Of a DNA stretch of 64,000 nucleotides, positions 34,645-44,177 are shown one piece after another. Under the pieces are notes generated by a model that saw nothing but the letters and a program-made list of their open reading frames with translations, searched no databases and had not been told where the DNA came from. Source of the stretch: Qipengyuania spongiae (GTDB lineage: Bacteria > Pseudomonadota > Alphaproteobacteria > Sphingomonadales > Sphingomonadaceae). Made by a program: the position numbers and the translations under genes. Every line of letters starts with the position of its first letter. Position 1 is the first letter of the stretch. The DNA lies in the NCBI RefSeq assembly GCF_026168555.1, contig NZ_CP092471.1:134501-198500 (forward strand), written 5' to 3'.

Positions 34645-36522
34645 GATGGCCAGTGGCGCGAGGCGCGTGAGCAACCAGCGATAGGTGTAGGGCGCCAATG
34701 GTCTGCGGGCCAACGCCTTGGCGGCGAGCAGGCTGGCGTTCCGCATCGATCCACCAGTTTGCTCAAGCTCGCGTTCTGCGCTGTTGAGCAGGTACAGGTG
34801 GTCGAAGCCCGCGCGTTGCATGTCGGCTGCGTAGCGTTCGAACAGCATCGCGCGTGCCTTGCGGTTCTTCGCATAGTTGCGCGAAACCCGGAGGGAGCCG
34901 GCTTCTCCTGTAGTGTCTGCAGCGTCATGATAGCGGATGAGCGGCCGAGGGACGCAATCGATCTCGAAGAAGCGGGCGATCCTGATCCACAAATCGTAAT
35001 CCTCCGCGGCCGGCAGGCGGGTATCGAAACCGCCTACAGTGTCGAACACCTCCCGCCGGATCATTGCTGAAGAGCCGCCCCCGTGCAGCACGTTACGCAT
35101 CAAGAGCTGGGTGAAGACGGAGCTGCCGATCTCCGGAACATCCACGCGGCGTTCGCCATCCCGGTAAACCGTCTCGACCCCGGTTATCGCCATTCCCACC
35201 CTTGCAGACGATTGACGAAAGAGATCGACCTGCCCGGCAAGCTTGTCCTCGAACCACAAATCGTCGGAATCGAGAAAGGCGATAAGGGAACCGCGCGCCT
35301 CGGCGATCCCGCGATTGCGTGCGGCGCTCGGCCCGCGATTCTGGGGGAGCTGGACGAGACGCACCCGCGAATCCTCGATTTCGCGAATGAGGGACGGGGT
35401 TCCGTCGGTCGATCCATCGTCGACCACGAGCAGTTCGAAGTTCCGGTAAGTCTGCGAAAGCACGCTTTCGACGCTCGGCAGCAATGTCGATACACGATTG
35501 AAAGTCGGGACGATGACGGTGACCAGGGGATCGCCGATAACGGGAGCTTCCTGTCGATCGGGTCGCTCCGCGATCGTACTCACTTCGCGGCCGCCGCGCG
35601 CGAGCGAAATCTTTTTTCCGAATCTGTCGGAAGCCAGGGAGAATTGAACGCCACCATGCCGCAACGGCGCGGACAAGGGGCTGCGGGCGTCGCGGTATTT
35701 CTGGATTCGCTTCTGGCACCTCCGGGCCTCGCGGGACGCGTGAGCGCCGCAATCGTGAGCGATGGCGGCATACGCTTCTTCCAGAGAAGCGGCGTAGCGC
35801 CTTACCGCTCCGCGGAATTGGATGCGGTGCGCGATCCGGTCGATCACCTGGATGCGGGACCGGATACCTCGCTCGCTCGCCCGTCGGGCGGACAGGGAGA
35901 CCTTGCCGTCGGGAAGGCGCCGGTAGAATGCCGCGCCTTCGCTGGTCCGGACCAGTCGGTTGCCGGCGACGAAGCCGCGCATCATCACGTCGCCGTCCTG
36001 ATTCATCCCGATCTCGGGATCCCACCCTCCGCTGCGCTCGAAAGCGGTGCGCGACCACAGAACCGAACAGGGTGGATGGTACCATCCCGTCAGCCAGGCG
36101 GCGAGATCGTCCTGCCCCGGGCGGCGCGGAGGACAGGAAGCAGGAGCGACGATCCACGCCTCGCCTTCATATTCGTAGCGATACCAAGGGCAGCAGCCGA
36201 CGTTTCCACCTCCGCCCGCCAGCGCCTCTTCCAGCGCGTGGAGCGCATCAGGAGCAAGCAGATCGTCCGCATCCATGAACATGATCGCGTCGCCCGAACA
36301 TCGCTCATATCCTGCGGTCCGCGCTGCCGGCGCGCCCTTTTCCGGCACGTCGATCAAACGCACGGTTTGGCCGAACGACTGCGCAATGTTCCGGCTGCCA
36401 TCGCTCGATCCGTTGTCCGCGACAATGATCTCGTCGGGCTGCCGCGACTGGTTGAGCAGCGACCGGATGGCGACGCCGAGATAGTCCTCTGCATCGAGGC
36501 AGGGGATGATTACCGAAATCAT
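34624..36522 (-). CDS. Two-domain family 2 glycosyltransferase
   Basis: A 632-residue protein with two GT2 (GT-A fold) catalytic domains. Domain one (residues 1 to about 240) starts ISVIIPCLDAEDYLGVAIRS and has the DXD-type motif MFMDADD (residues 82-88). Domain two (from about 335) starts VTVIVPTFNRVSTLLPSVES and has FLDSDDLWFEDK. A basic linker of about 90 residues separates them. Each half could add a different sugar to the exopolysaccharide repeat. Its ATG overlaps the stop of the GT61 gene by four bases. Confidence 0.9.
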   Translation of the reverse strand: MISVIIPCLDAEDYLGVAIRSLLNQSRQPDEIIVADNGSSDGSRNIAQSFGQTVRLIDVPEKGAPAARTAGYERCSGDAIMFMDADDLLAPDALHALEEALAGGGGNVGCCPWYRYEYEGEAWIVAPASCPPRRPGQDDLAAWLTGWYHPPCSVLWSRTAFERSGGWDPEIGMNQDGDVMMRGFVAGNRLVRTSEGAAFYRRLPDGKVSLSARRASERGIRSRIQVIDRIAHRIQFRGAVRRYAASLEEAYAAIAHDCGAHASREARRCQKRIQKYRDARSPLSAPLRHGGVQFSLASDRFGKKISLARGGREVSTIAERPDRQEAPVIGDPLVTVIVPTFNRVSTLLPSVESVLSQTYRNFELLVVDDGSTDGTPSLIREIEDSRVRLVQLPQNRGPSAARNRGIAEARGSLIAFLDSDDLWFEDKLAGQVDLFRQSSARVGMAITGVETVYRDGERRVDVPEIGSSVFTQLLMRNVLHGGGSSAMIRREVFDTVGGFDTRLPAAEDYDLWIRIARFFEIDCVPRPLIRYHDAADTTGEAGSLRVSRNYAKNRKARAMLFERYAADMQRAGFDHLYLLNSAERELEQTGGSMRNASLLAAKALARRPLAPYTYRWLLTRLAPLAIRRLASG

Positions 36523-37724
36523 GCGATCTGGCGAAGAGAGCGCACGACCGACGCGACGTCCACCGTCAGATCGCGATCGAGGGGATGGTCAGCCTTTCCC
36601 GCGCGCGCATGCAGAAGCGCGTAGTTCAGTCCCAGGGCGGACGACAATGCGTAGAAATTGGGGTTTGGAAAGCCAGGATCGGCGATTTCCAGGACGTGGC
36701 CGCCTGCCGGACAGAAGATCATGTTGGTCAGCCCTGCACCATGCGGTGCGACCAGGATGCGCGTCTGTTGCATCAGTTCCACCTGTTGCTCGAACTCGAG
36801 ATCCTCCATCAGGAAACGTTCGAACCCCAGCAACCGTAAAACGGGCCACAGCTCGTCTTCGTTGACGAGTTTGCGACCTCGCGAATTGCGACGGCTGATG
36901 AAAATCTTGCGAGTGGGTTCTTCCGATCCGGCAAAAGCCGCGCGAACCGAATTGACGAGATCCGGCGCAAACCGATCGGTGCCAACGAAACGCAGATCAT
37001 CAATCTCGAGCGGATCGTCGAAGGAGAACGTCCGATAGTCTTCCGGTTCGATACCGATCATCCGCATGGAGTGGTCCATGACCTTGGTCCGGCGCTCGGG
37101 AAGCACCAGTCCGTCGACCTCGTTGCGGTTCTTGAGCAGGAGCAGCTTGGGCAGATGGGCGGTCAACCAGTGCGAGTGATTGTGATAGGCGCGCTCCCAG
37201 ATCCACATTGCCCGCCCAAGGCGCCGTCCGCATCTGCCGGACGCGCTCGCCTCTGCATGCAGAGGGCGATAGGACGTCTCGCGTGCTTCGATCGATTGCC
37301 CGTCGGGGCCGATCATGGCGGGGAAGAAATCACCCTTGTCCGGAGTCGTGGCAAAGACCATCCGCATGTCGGCGAGCCCCGCGATATAGGTCTCGCTCAC
37401 CCGATAATTCGGCACGTCGCGGATGGCGTAGCCCCACAGTGCGCCTTGCGCGGATAGATCGCCTTTCGTCATGTTTCGCGGCAGCGGATAGCTTTCCGTG
37501 TAGGCACCTCTTACGATTTCAAGCGATGCCCGGTCGTCGGGCTGACGCGCGACATATTCGAACAAAGGCTCCCGGCGTCGCCAGCGCCAGCCGAACAGCT
37601 GCGGCGGAATGCCATACCGGATCGCGCGTTCGGGCATTTTCCTGATGTGCCAGAGCGCGGAATAGCCAGCACTGCGCAGCGTCTCCAGCGGAGCTGCGCT
37701 GTCGGTAGAGAATGATCCTTGCAT
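36519..37724 (-). CDS. Family 61 glycosyltransferase (DUF563)
   Basis: A 401-residue protein. The C-terminal half carries GT61/DUF563 hallmarks: KIFISRRNSRGRKLVNEDEL, FEQQVELMQQTRILVAPHGA and GLTNMIFCPAGGHVLEIADP. The N-terminal half is variable. It probably adds a sugar such as xylose or a related residue to the exopolysaccharide, but acceptor and donor cannot be told. It lies between the GT4 and double GT2 genes in the same orientation. Confidence 0.86.
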   Translation of the reverse strand: MQGSFSTDSAAPLETLRSAGYSALWHIRKMPERAIRYGIPPQLFGWRWRRREPLFEYVARQPDDRASLEIVRGAYTESYPLPRNMTKGDLSAQGALWGYAIRDVPNYRVSETYIAGLADMRMVFATTPDKGDFFPAMIGPDGQSIEARETSYRPLHAEASASGRCGRRLGRAMWIWERAYHNHSHWLTAHLPKLLLLKNRNEVDGLVLPERRTKVMDHSMRMIGIEPEDYRTFSFDDPLEIDDLRFVGTDRFAPDLVNSVRAAFAGSEEPTRKIFISRRNSRGRKLVNEDELWPVLRLLGFERFLMEDLEFEQQVELMQQTRILVAPHGAGLTNMIFCPAGGHVLEIADPGFPNPNFYALSSALGLNYALLHARAGKADHPLDRDLTVDVASVVRSLRQIA

Positions 37725-37735
37725 ACTGCCGCCCC

Positions 37736-38881
37736 TCAGCCGACCAGATCGCGGTAAAGGCGTTCGAACCGTTCGGCGTTCGCGTCGCTGGAATAAGCGA
37801 GTGCTCTCGTCCGTGCTTCAATCCCTTTCCGCGTTCTCGATTTCGCATCGCTAGAAAGTGCGGCTATCGCCATCGCCAGATCCGATGGCGCTTCAGGGGG
37901 GACGATCAGGCCGGCACTGCCCAGCGCGGCCGGGACACCCCCGACATTCGTTGCAACGCAAGGAAGTCCGCAGGACATCGCTTCGATTAGCGCCAGCGGC
38001 AACCCCTCGCTTCGTGAGGGAAGTACGAAGATGTCGGCTTCCCGCAACTGGCACCTGACCTTGTCGGGTTCCAGATCACCGCGAAAGCTCACGCGGTCGC
38101 CAAGCCCGAGCTTTCGCGAAACTTTCTCCAATTCGCCGCGCAGTTCTCCATCGCCGATCAGGACGAGCCGAAGCGAATACCCCCGTCCGGTCAGATCCGC
38201 GAGCGCTTCCAGCAGTATATCCTGGCCCTTCACAGGATGGAGGCGCCCGACGCAGACGAGCCTGATCGCCTGATCGTCCGGATCGCGCGACGGGGCTTTC
38301 GAAGGGGCGAAATAATCGATGTCGATTCCGTTTGGCACCACCGCGATCTCGTCTCGAGGTATGCCGGAAAGCTCGTGCGCGGCTTCGGCCAGGTCCTGCG
38401 ACACGGTGCTGACCGCATCCGCTTCGCGAAGGAAGCGGGAGAGGAAAGGTTTCTCGTCGGGCCAGCTGCGAAGGAGATCGCTGCCATGGGCCGTTAGCAC
38501 CAGCTTGTAGCCGAACAAGCGTCGCAACAGCAGGAAGTGATAGATGCGATGCGTCACGAAATGGACGTGGACGATATCCGGGCGCGCCCGGAGCAGCGCT
38601 CGGAACACGCGCCATGCCGAGGGCAGATGAACCAGACGACGCGGCATTGTCTGGCGCCCCACCGAACGCAGGTGCAGGCGCATCAGGCTGCGGTCGGATC
38701 GCAAGGTGCCGGTGGCCTCGCTCCAGTACGCGGAAAGACGATGCCCCCTCTGGATGAGCTTGGCGGCCAGACTTTCGGTCATAGTCTGTACGCCGCCGGG
38801 ATGTGTCGCATCGACACATACATAGAAGAAGATGCGCAGCGGAGCGCCATCCGACCCGGTCGAAGCGCGCTTGCCGCTCAT
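37736..38881 (-). CDS. Family 4 glycosyltransferase
   Basis: A 381-residue GT-B protein. ATG 38881 is chosen because it overlaps the upstream stop by four bases; an 11-residue extension (Pro/Glu-rich) is possible but lies inside the neighbour. Motifs: THPGGVQTMTESLAAKLIQR, VVPNGIDIDYFAPS, VCVGRLHPVKGQDILLEALA and the EX7E-type SRSEGLPLALIEAMSCGLPC. A retaining sugar transferase acting on nucleotide sugar and lipid carrier in the cytoplasm is likely. Confidence 0.9.
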   Translation of the reverse strand: MSGKRASTGSDGAPLRIFFYVCVDATHPGGVQTMTESLAAKLIQRGHRLSAYWSEATGTLRSDRSLMRLHLRSVGRQTMPRRLVHLPSAWRVFRALLRARPDIVHVHFVTHRIYHFLLLRRLFGYKLVLTAHGSDLLRSWPDEKPFLSRFLREADAVSTVSQDLAEAAHELSGIPRDEIAVVPNGIDIDYFAPSKAPSRDPDDQAIRLVCVGRLHPVKGQDILLEALADLTGRGYSLRLVLIGDGELRGELEKVSRKLGLGDRVSFRGDLEPDKVRCQLREADIFVLPSRSEGLPLALIEAMSCGLPCVATNVGGVPAALGSAGLIVPPEAPSDLAMAIAALSSDAKSRTRKGIEARTRALAYSSDANAERFERLYRDLVG

Positions 38882-39963
38882 CCCGTGACGCGGTTCCGGT
38901 TCCGGTTCTGGCAAATCGCTGTGCGGCTGGCCGCCACGATCCTGTCCAGCAGGACGTCCTCGCGAAATTCGGTCCGCTGCGCGTGTTCGAAAGCGGCTTT
39001 CGACAATTTGTCATAGACCTCGGGATCGGTCACGATCGACTGCACTGCCTTGCGCCACTCGTCACGCGGGGCCGTGGGGGGCAGCAGCAGGCCACCCGGA
39101 CCCACTGCTTCCGGCAGTCCGCCCACGGCACTGGCGACGATCGGAATTCCGCTGACCTGCGCTTCGGATGCCACGCGACCCCAAGCCTCGTTCCAGCGAC
39201 TGGGGGCGATAACCAGTTTGGTCTGGCGATAGATCGACGCCATGTTGTTGGTCGGTTCACGCACCGTGACGTTTCCGCATTCCCTTTCCACGGCTCGCAG
39301 TTTTTCTTCGTCCTCTCGGTTGAGCGACCATGCCTTGACGAACAGGAATTCCTCGTTGGGCAGATCCCTGGCAAGATCGAATGCAATGTCGCGCCCCTTG
39401 CACGGGTGGGGATTGATGAAAGTGATATACTGCCGGCTGCTCTCGACGCGATACTGATCGGCTGCGATCATGGGCGGGATTACGAGCGCACTGACTCCAT
39501 GCATCTCAGCCGCATAGTCCGCGGTGAACTGCGAGTTCGCGATGAAAACATCGGCGGAGCCGTTCAGAATGCCGCCCATATCGTCCTGCTCGACATTACG
39601 GAGATATACGATTCGAGCCACACCGGTGTGCGCGAAGGCATTCCCCATCCTGGCAGGCAATCCGGAAAAAGCCATGATCACGTCCGGGGCGAAACGCCGC
39701 ATCACCTCGTCGGCGCAGGTCCACGGGAACCAGCCTCGATAGACGGGATATCCAAGCGCACAGTCGCGGACCAGACCATCCGAACGCAATTTCAGAGCGA
39801 CCCGCTTTCCAAACCCGAAAACTCCCACCCCCGCCAGCCCGGCAAGGACCGCGGCCTCGTGACCGCGCACGACCATAGCCAGCGCCATTTCGTGCATGCT
39901 GGACTGCGCCCCGCCGCGAATTTCCGGCATGTACGGATGCGCCGTAGCGAGCAGCAGCTTCAT
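38878..39963 (-). CDS. Family 4 glycosyltransferase
   Basis: A 361-residue GT-B protein starting at ATG 39963 (MKLLLATAHPYMPEIRGGAQ); a 16-residue upstream extension is rejected because this start fits the family exactly. The central NPHPCKGRDIAFDLARDLPN and the C-terminal APSRWNEAWGRVASEAQVSG with EX7E-like residues support GT4. It is the first gene of the minus-strand glycosyltransferase operon (GT4-GT4-GT61-GT2/GT2), which faces the pyruvyltransferase/flippase pair. Confidence 0.88.
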   Translation of the reverse strand: MKLLLATAHPYMPEIRGGAQSSMHEMALAMVVRGHEAAVLAGLAGVGVFGFGKRVALKLRSDGLVRDCALGYPVYRGWFPWTCADEVMRRFAPDVIMAFSGLPARMGNAFAHTGVARIVYLRNVEQDDMGGILNGSADVFIANSQFTADYAAEMHGVSALVIPPMIAADQYRVESSRQYITFINPHPCKGRDIAFDLARDLPNEEFLFVKAWSLNREDEEKLRAVERECGNVTVREPTNNMASIYRQTKLVIAPSRWNEAWGRVASEAQVSGIPIVASAVGGLPEAVGPGGLLLPPTAPRDEWRKAVQSIVTDPEVYDKLSKAAFEHAQRTEFREDVLLDRIVAASRTAICQNRNRNRVTG

Positions 39964-40351
39964 CGCAGAGCCCCCAAAACCCTTCGCGCTAACGTGACAG
40001 AAGAATGTCACGTCAGGATTCGATACTCTGGAGCTTGCTAGGAGGAGGATGGTGCCTGGTTCGATATAGTACGTTAACAGATCGTAAATCTTCTCTGGAC
40101 TCAGGCATTTCGAATGCGGATCCCACTTGGTCGATAGGTCTTCGAAGGATAGCGCGCCGGTTCTCGAATGCCCTCATTTCGCCATGGAAGTTCGATGGAA
40201 ATGCAGATGAAGATCGGCGTCACCAAGCCAAGCACCAACCAGGGGTGCCAACCCCCGCTTGTGCCCGTGCCGAAGTGCCATCCGTGCTGTCGGCCTTCCG
40301 TCTAGTCATCACATCTCTCTGGCTCGTAAAGATTGCCTTCCCGGTCCGGCA

Positions 40352-40924
40352 GCTGATCGCGGAGCGCGAGCGCGGCGAAGCCCTGATGCGCCTCAAGGAG
40401 AACGAACAGCGTCTGCGCGCGCTGGTCGCCGCGAGTTCCGACATGATTTACGCCATGAGCCCGGACTGGGTGGAGATGCGCCAGCTCGACGGCCGCGGCT
40501 TCCTTGCGAACACCGATGCGCCGAGCGTTCAATGGCTCGACGAATATCTCCTGCCGGAGGATTACGCCACCGTACGCGCGGCTGTGGACGAGGCGATCGC
40601 GGCAGGAAAGGCCGCGCCACGCTGGCACTGTCGTTGCTCCTGCACGAGCTTGCCACCAATGCCCCCAAGCATGGCGCATTGAGTGTGCCGGACGGGCATG
40701 TGTCCGTGACCTGGAAACGGGACGGCGACGCAGAAGATGCGGATCTTACTCTGCGCTGGGCGGAACGCGGCGGGCCACCTGCGGTGGAGCCCGTGCGCAA
40801 GGGCTTCGGCTCGCGCATCATCCGTATGGGCCTGTCCGGATCGGGCGGGACTGAGCTGCGCTATGGTTCCGAAGGTCTGACCGCCGAAATGACGGCGACA
40901 GCATCCCAATTGAAACAGGCGTGA
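40352..40924 (+). pseudogene. Decayed HWE-type sensor histidine kinase
   Basis: The first part (ERERGEALMRLKENEQRLRA, LVAASSDMIYAMSPDW) is a PAS domain typical of HWE kinases and runs to about 40610. The second part, in another frame from about 40612, begins with the HWE N-box (LLLHELATNAPKHGALSVPD) and ends with the ATP-lid/G-box region (KGFGSRIIRMGLSGSGGTEL) at a TGA. The end of the PAS and the whole HWE phosphoacceptor region are missing between them, so an internal deletion plus frameshift inactivates the gene. Sense strand plus; followed by a matching receiver pseudogene. Confidence 0.8.
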
Positions 40925-40938
40925 AACGCAGTCGGTTC

Positions 40939-41325
40939 ATGGATCAGCGACAGCTGTAAAAAGATCCCATTCTCGTTATCGAGGACGAGCCGGTTCTTCG
41001 GCTCGATGGGATCGCGATGGTCGAGAATGCCGGGTTCGAAGCCGTTGAGGCGTTTGATGTGGATGACGCGATCCGCATCCTCGAATCGCGCACCGATATC
41101 CGGATCGTCTACATGGATCTCGACATGCCTCGCGGTATTCCGGGCATTGAACTGGCCGCGACCATACGTGATCGCTGGCCTCCGATCGCGATCATCCTGA
41201 TCGCGGCGATGTTTAAAGAGAAGAATCCCACTCTGTGGGATCGCGCCGAATTCTTCGCCAAGCCGTTCCGGCGCGGCGATGTCCTCGCCTCGATCGAACG
41301 GCTGATGGAAAGCCAAACGGCCTGA
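40939..41325 (+). pseudogene. Single-domain response regulator with in-frame stop codon
   Basis: The frame starts ATG GAT CAG CGA CAG CTG and then hits TAA at 40957-40959, but continues in the same frame as a complete receiver: KDPILVIEDEPVLRLDGIAM, then IRIVYMDLDMPRGIPGIELA with the phospho-acceptor Asp, and FFAKPFRRGDVLASI. Such small receivers normally pair with HWE kinases. With the adjacent kinase also broken, this is a dead two-component module. Reinitiation at ATG 41017 would make only a truncated domain. Confidence 0.8.
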
Positions 41326-41432
41326 GGGAATAGAAGTCTGCTTCGCTTTTCCTGCCACCACGACGGGACGGTGAGGAGCCGGGCCAACTCCAGTCATTCT
41401 ATGAGTCGGTGAAATAGCGCGAGGGCAGCGCT

Positions 41433-43910
41433 TCACTCCTGCGCTATCGCGATTAGCTTCGAGCGAGCTTCTTTAATTCGCCTAACCAAGCCGGGCGGAA
41501 TTTCGGTTCCGTAGCTCTTGCGGAAGTTCGTTTCCGAGAAGTCCAGCGCCGCCAAGAGGTCTTGCGCGGCGGCGCGGGCGGCTTGTGCGTCCGTGCTGCC
41601 GACGTGGTCGATCCAGACCGGCTGGGTGTGCGCGAAATGCGTGTAGGACATCACCGGCCATGCGGTCTCGCCGCCGACCGCGCGCGCCGCGACCCATCCG
41701 CCGACGGGCAGGTCAACCGATCCGCGATAGGTGTGCTGGCCTTTGCCCTCGAACCCTTCCAGCGTCTGGACGACGATGCCGTTGACCAGGATTTCGACCC
41801 GGTCGACGGCACCGACACTGATGAGGTCGAGCGACCAGTCCCGCGTCCCGCTGCCGATGACACCGCCCGGCGCCTCGCCGTCGATCGCGAACAGGATCGC
41901 GGGGCCGGTCGTGACGAAGCCCCGGCCATCGCGAACCTGTTCGACCGCGGCGGAATACCCCTTGGCAGCACCAGTCGCGGGAACATAGGACCGCGCCGTG
42001 CCGATGGCAGGGAGGCGGTAGAAATTCGCCATCATGTCCGTGCCCGATGTCACCGGCATCGCGCGGCCGATATTGAGGAAGCGATACCAAGCCTGCGCGG
42101 TGCCAAGCGGGCTGGTCCACTGGCAGACGAGTTCGAGCCCGATGCCGTCCGACAGCACCCCGTCGATCACCAGTTCCTGCGGCAGCGGGTTCGCCGCGAG
42201 ATCCGCGAACGGATCGGTATCCCCGCCGACCGGATGGACATAGGTCGCCAGCGCGCCCTGCGCCTTGGCGAACGGGTTCACCAGTCCGTTGTGAAGATCG
42301 CGATTGCCATAGACCGGCACGTTCGGGCCGAAGAACCACGGCTGAAACGCGGTGGTGGCGCCGATCATCCCGATGTGGCCGTGATAGTCGGAACCTACCT
42401 CCTGCGTCAGCCAGGCGGTCGTGCCATCGGAAGCCGAGGCCTTCTGCCCGATCCGGTCCGCATCGATGAAGCGATTATACTGGTTCCAGGCCATCGGCGC
42501 GCCATAGTCCAGGTCCTCCCCCCGCATCGGCAGGAGCAGATCGGGCAAGGCCAACTCGTTGACTCCGCTGCCATTGAGATGCGTATGATAATCAGCCGAC
42601 ACGTAGCCGGCCTCATGCGCGTCCCAGATCCGTTCAACGTCCAGCGCGGCATCGGTCTCTCGCCCAGCAACGACGCGCACTGTTTTCGCCTCCGGCAAGG
42701 AAAAAGGGCCGTGTGTCGCCACGATGCGGTATTCGCCCGCCGGGACATTCAGTTTGGTGGCACGGTCGATGTAGAAATAGACCGGTCCGTTCTGGTTGTC
42801 GACGAAGGTCGACCCGGCGGGGTTCGTGACCGGATGCCCATCGGCGCGCGTGATCGACACTCTCGCAGCGATCGGCGCGGAAGTCTCGGCGCTGCCGTCG
42901 CTCTCGTCCGCGCCGCGCACGGCAATCGCCAGATCACCCATGCCGGTGCCGTAATCCCATCTGGCGACGCGAACCTCTTCGGGTGTGCCGCCGGCCGCGC
43001 CGATCCGCATCAGGTGGAACTGCTGCTGCGCGTCGGCCTCGACAAAATAGACGTGCGATCCGTCCGCAGACCATGCGGGGAACAGCGCTTTCTTGTCGGG
43101 CTGGGTCAGCCAGCGCGGATAGGCCGGTCGATCGACGTCCATGACCGCCAGGCGGACCATATTGCCTTCGCCCACACCGTAGACGATGGCGCGCTCCGTC
43201 GGATGCACATCCGGGCTTAGATGTGCCATCCAGCCTTGCTGGAACAGGACTTCGCCCTCGTCGATGTCGCCTGGCGTGTCCGATGCGGGACGCAGATCGC
43301 GAATACGAACACCCTGCCCCGGACCTGCTGCCTCCTGATATACCAGCCTGCCGTCCGCCAGGGTCCGGGCCGCTCGCGCTACCCTGGACCCCTTCGTCAG
43401 TTGCTCGTCGGCCCCGGTGGCCAGATCGCGTTTCCACAGATCGAGGTTCCCGGCGCGAGCCGAGGTATAGAGCAGCCCCTTGCCGTCGCGCGTGAACTCG
43501 GGATCGAGATCGATGGCCGATGTATCGATGGTCAGCAGCTGCTTGCCTTCGCGCGTGATTACGACGATGCCGGTGTCCGATCCCTCGTCCCGCACGAACG
43601 CGATATGCTGGCCGTCGGGTGACCAGCGCGGGCGGGAATCGATGCCGCCGGCATTGGTCAGTCGCCGCGCGACGCCGCTGTCGATATCCAACAGCCAAAG
43701 CCAACCCTGATGCGCGAAGGCGAGGGTTTTCCCGTCTGGCGAAGGCGCCGGATAGACCGGCCCTGAAGACAGGATCGGGAGATGCTCCTGCTCCAGATAA
43801 AGCTGGTGCCCATACCCCTCGACCTCGGGATAGTGCCGCTCCCACTGCGCAGACGCAGGGACGGACACGATGGCAAGAGCAAGAGCGAGCAGCGGCGAGA
43901 GAGATTTCAT
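41433..43910 (-). CDS. CehA/McbA-type metallohydrolase with PD40 propeller and PHP domain
   Basis: An 825-residue exported protein from ATG 43910, with a Sec signal (LLALALAIVSVPASA). The first ~400 residues are TolB/PD40-like propeller repeats (PAPSPDGKTLAFAHQ, SRPRWSPDGQHIAFVRDEGS). The second half is a CehA/McbA-type PHP domain: GYVSADYHTHLNGSG, GSDYHGHIGMIG and TSGTDMMANFYRLP supply the metal ligands. A longer upstream reading is not supported. The substrate is unknown; members hydrolyse esters or carbamates. It is a single-gene unit on the minus strand. Confidence 0.86.
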   Translation of the reverse strand: MKSLSPLLALALAIVSVPASAQWERHYPEVEGYGHQLYLEQEHLPILSSGPVYPAPSPDGKTLAFAHQGWLWLLDIDSGVARRLTNAGGIDSRPRWSPDGQHIAFVRDEGSDTGIVVITREGKQLLTIDTSAIDLDPEFTRDGKGLLYTSARAGNLDLWKRDLATGADEQLTKGSRVARAARTLADGRLVYQEAAGPGQGVRIRDLRPASDTPGDIDEGEVLFQQGWMAHLSPDVHPTERAIVYGVGEGNMVRLAVMDVDRPAYPRWLTQPDKKALFPAWSADGSHVYFVEADAQQQFHLMRIGAAGGTPEEVRVARWDYGTGMGDLAIAVRGADESDGSAETSAPIAARVSITRADGHPVTNPAGSTFVDNQNGPVYFYIDRATKLNVPAGEYRIVATHGPFSLPEAKTVRVVAGRETDAALDVERIWDAHEAGYVSADYHTHLNGSGVNELALPDLLLPMRGEDLDYGAPMAWNQYNRFIDADRIGQKASASDGTTAWLTQEVGSDYHGHIGMIGATTAFQPWFFGPNVPVYGNRDLHNGLVNPFAKAQGALATYVHPVGGDTDPFADLAANPLPQELVIDGVLSDGIGLELVCQWTSPLGTAQAWYRFLNIGRAMPVTSGTDMMANFYRLPAIGTARSYVPATGAAKGYSAAVEQVRDGRGFVTTGPAILFAIDGEAPGGVIGSGTRDWSLDLISVGAVDRVEILVNGIVVQTLEGFEGKGQHTYRGSVDLPVGGWVAARAVGGETAWPVMSYTHFAHTQPVWIDHVGSTDAQAARAAAQDLLAALDFSETNFRKSYGTEIPPGLVRRIKEARSKLIAIAQE

Positions 43911-44177
43911 TTCGACAGCATATCGGCCGGACGCGCGAATAGCTACTTTTGACCGCCAAGTCAGGTAGCTGGCGCAGCAACAGACCGACAAGGATCAGCG
44001 CCAAACCTGCCCGCTGCGTTTTATCGCAGTTAAATCGGTTAACACTATCCCGGCGACTGATAGCTGCCAGGCAGCTCCGGGTCCAAATTCGTCACGCAGT
44101 CTGACAAGAGGGCTGACGGTCAGGCAAGCTGAACCGTTCAAAAAACTTCGCTGCAAAACCGCAAGCTGTGTCGAGCT

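Noticed and set aside
41562..43220. 552-residue plus frame antisense to the PD40-PHP gene
   Set aside because: No domain, and the opposite strand has a clear exported hydrolase.
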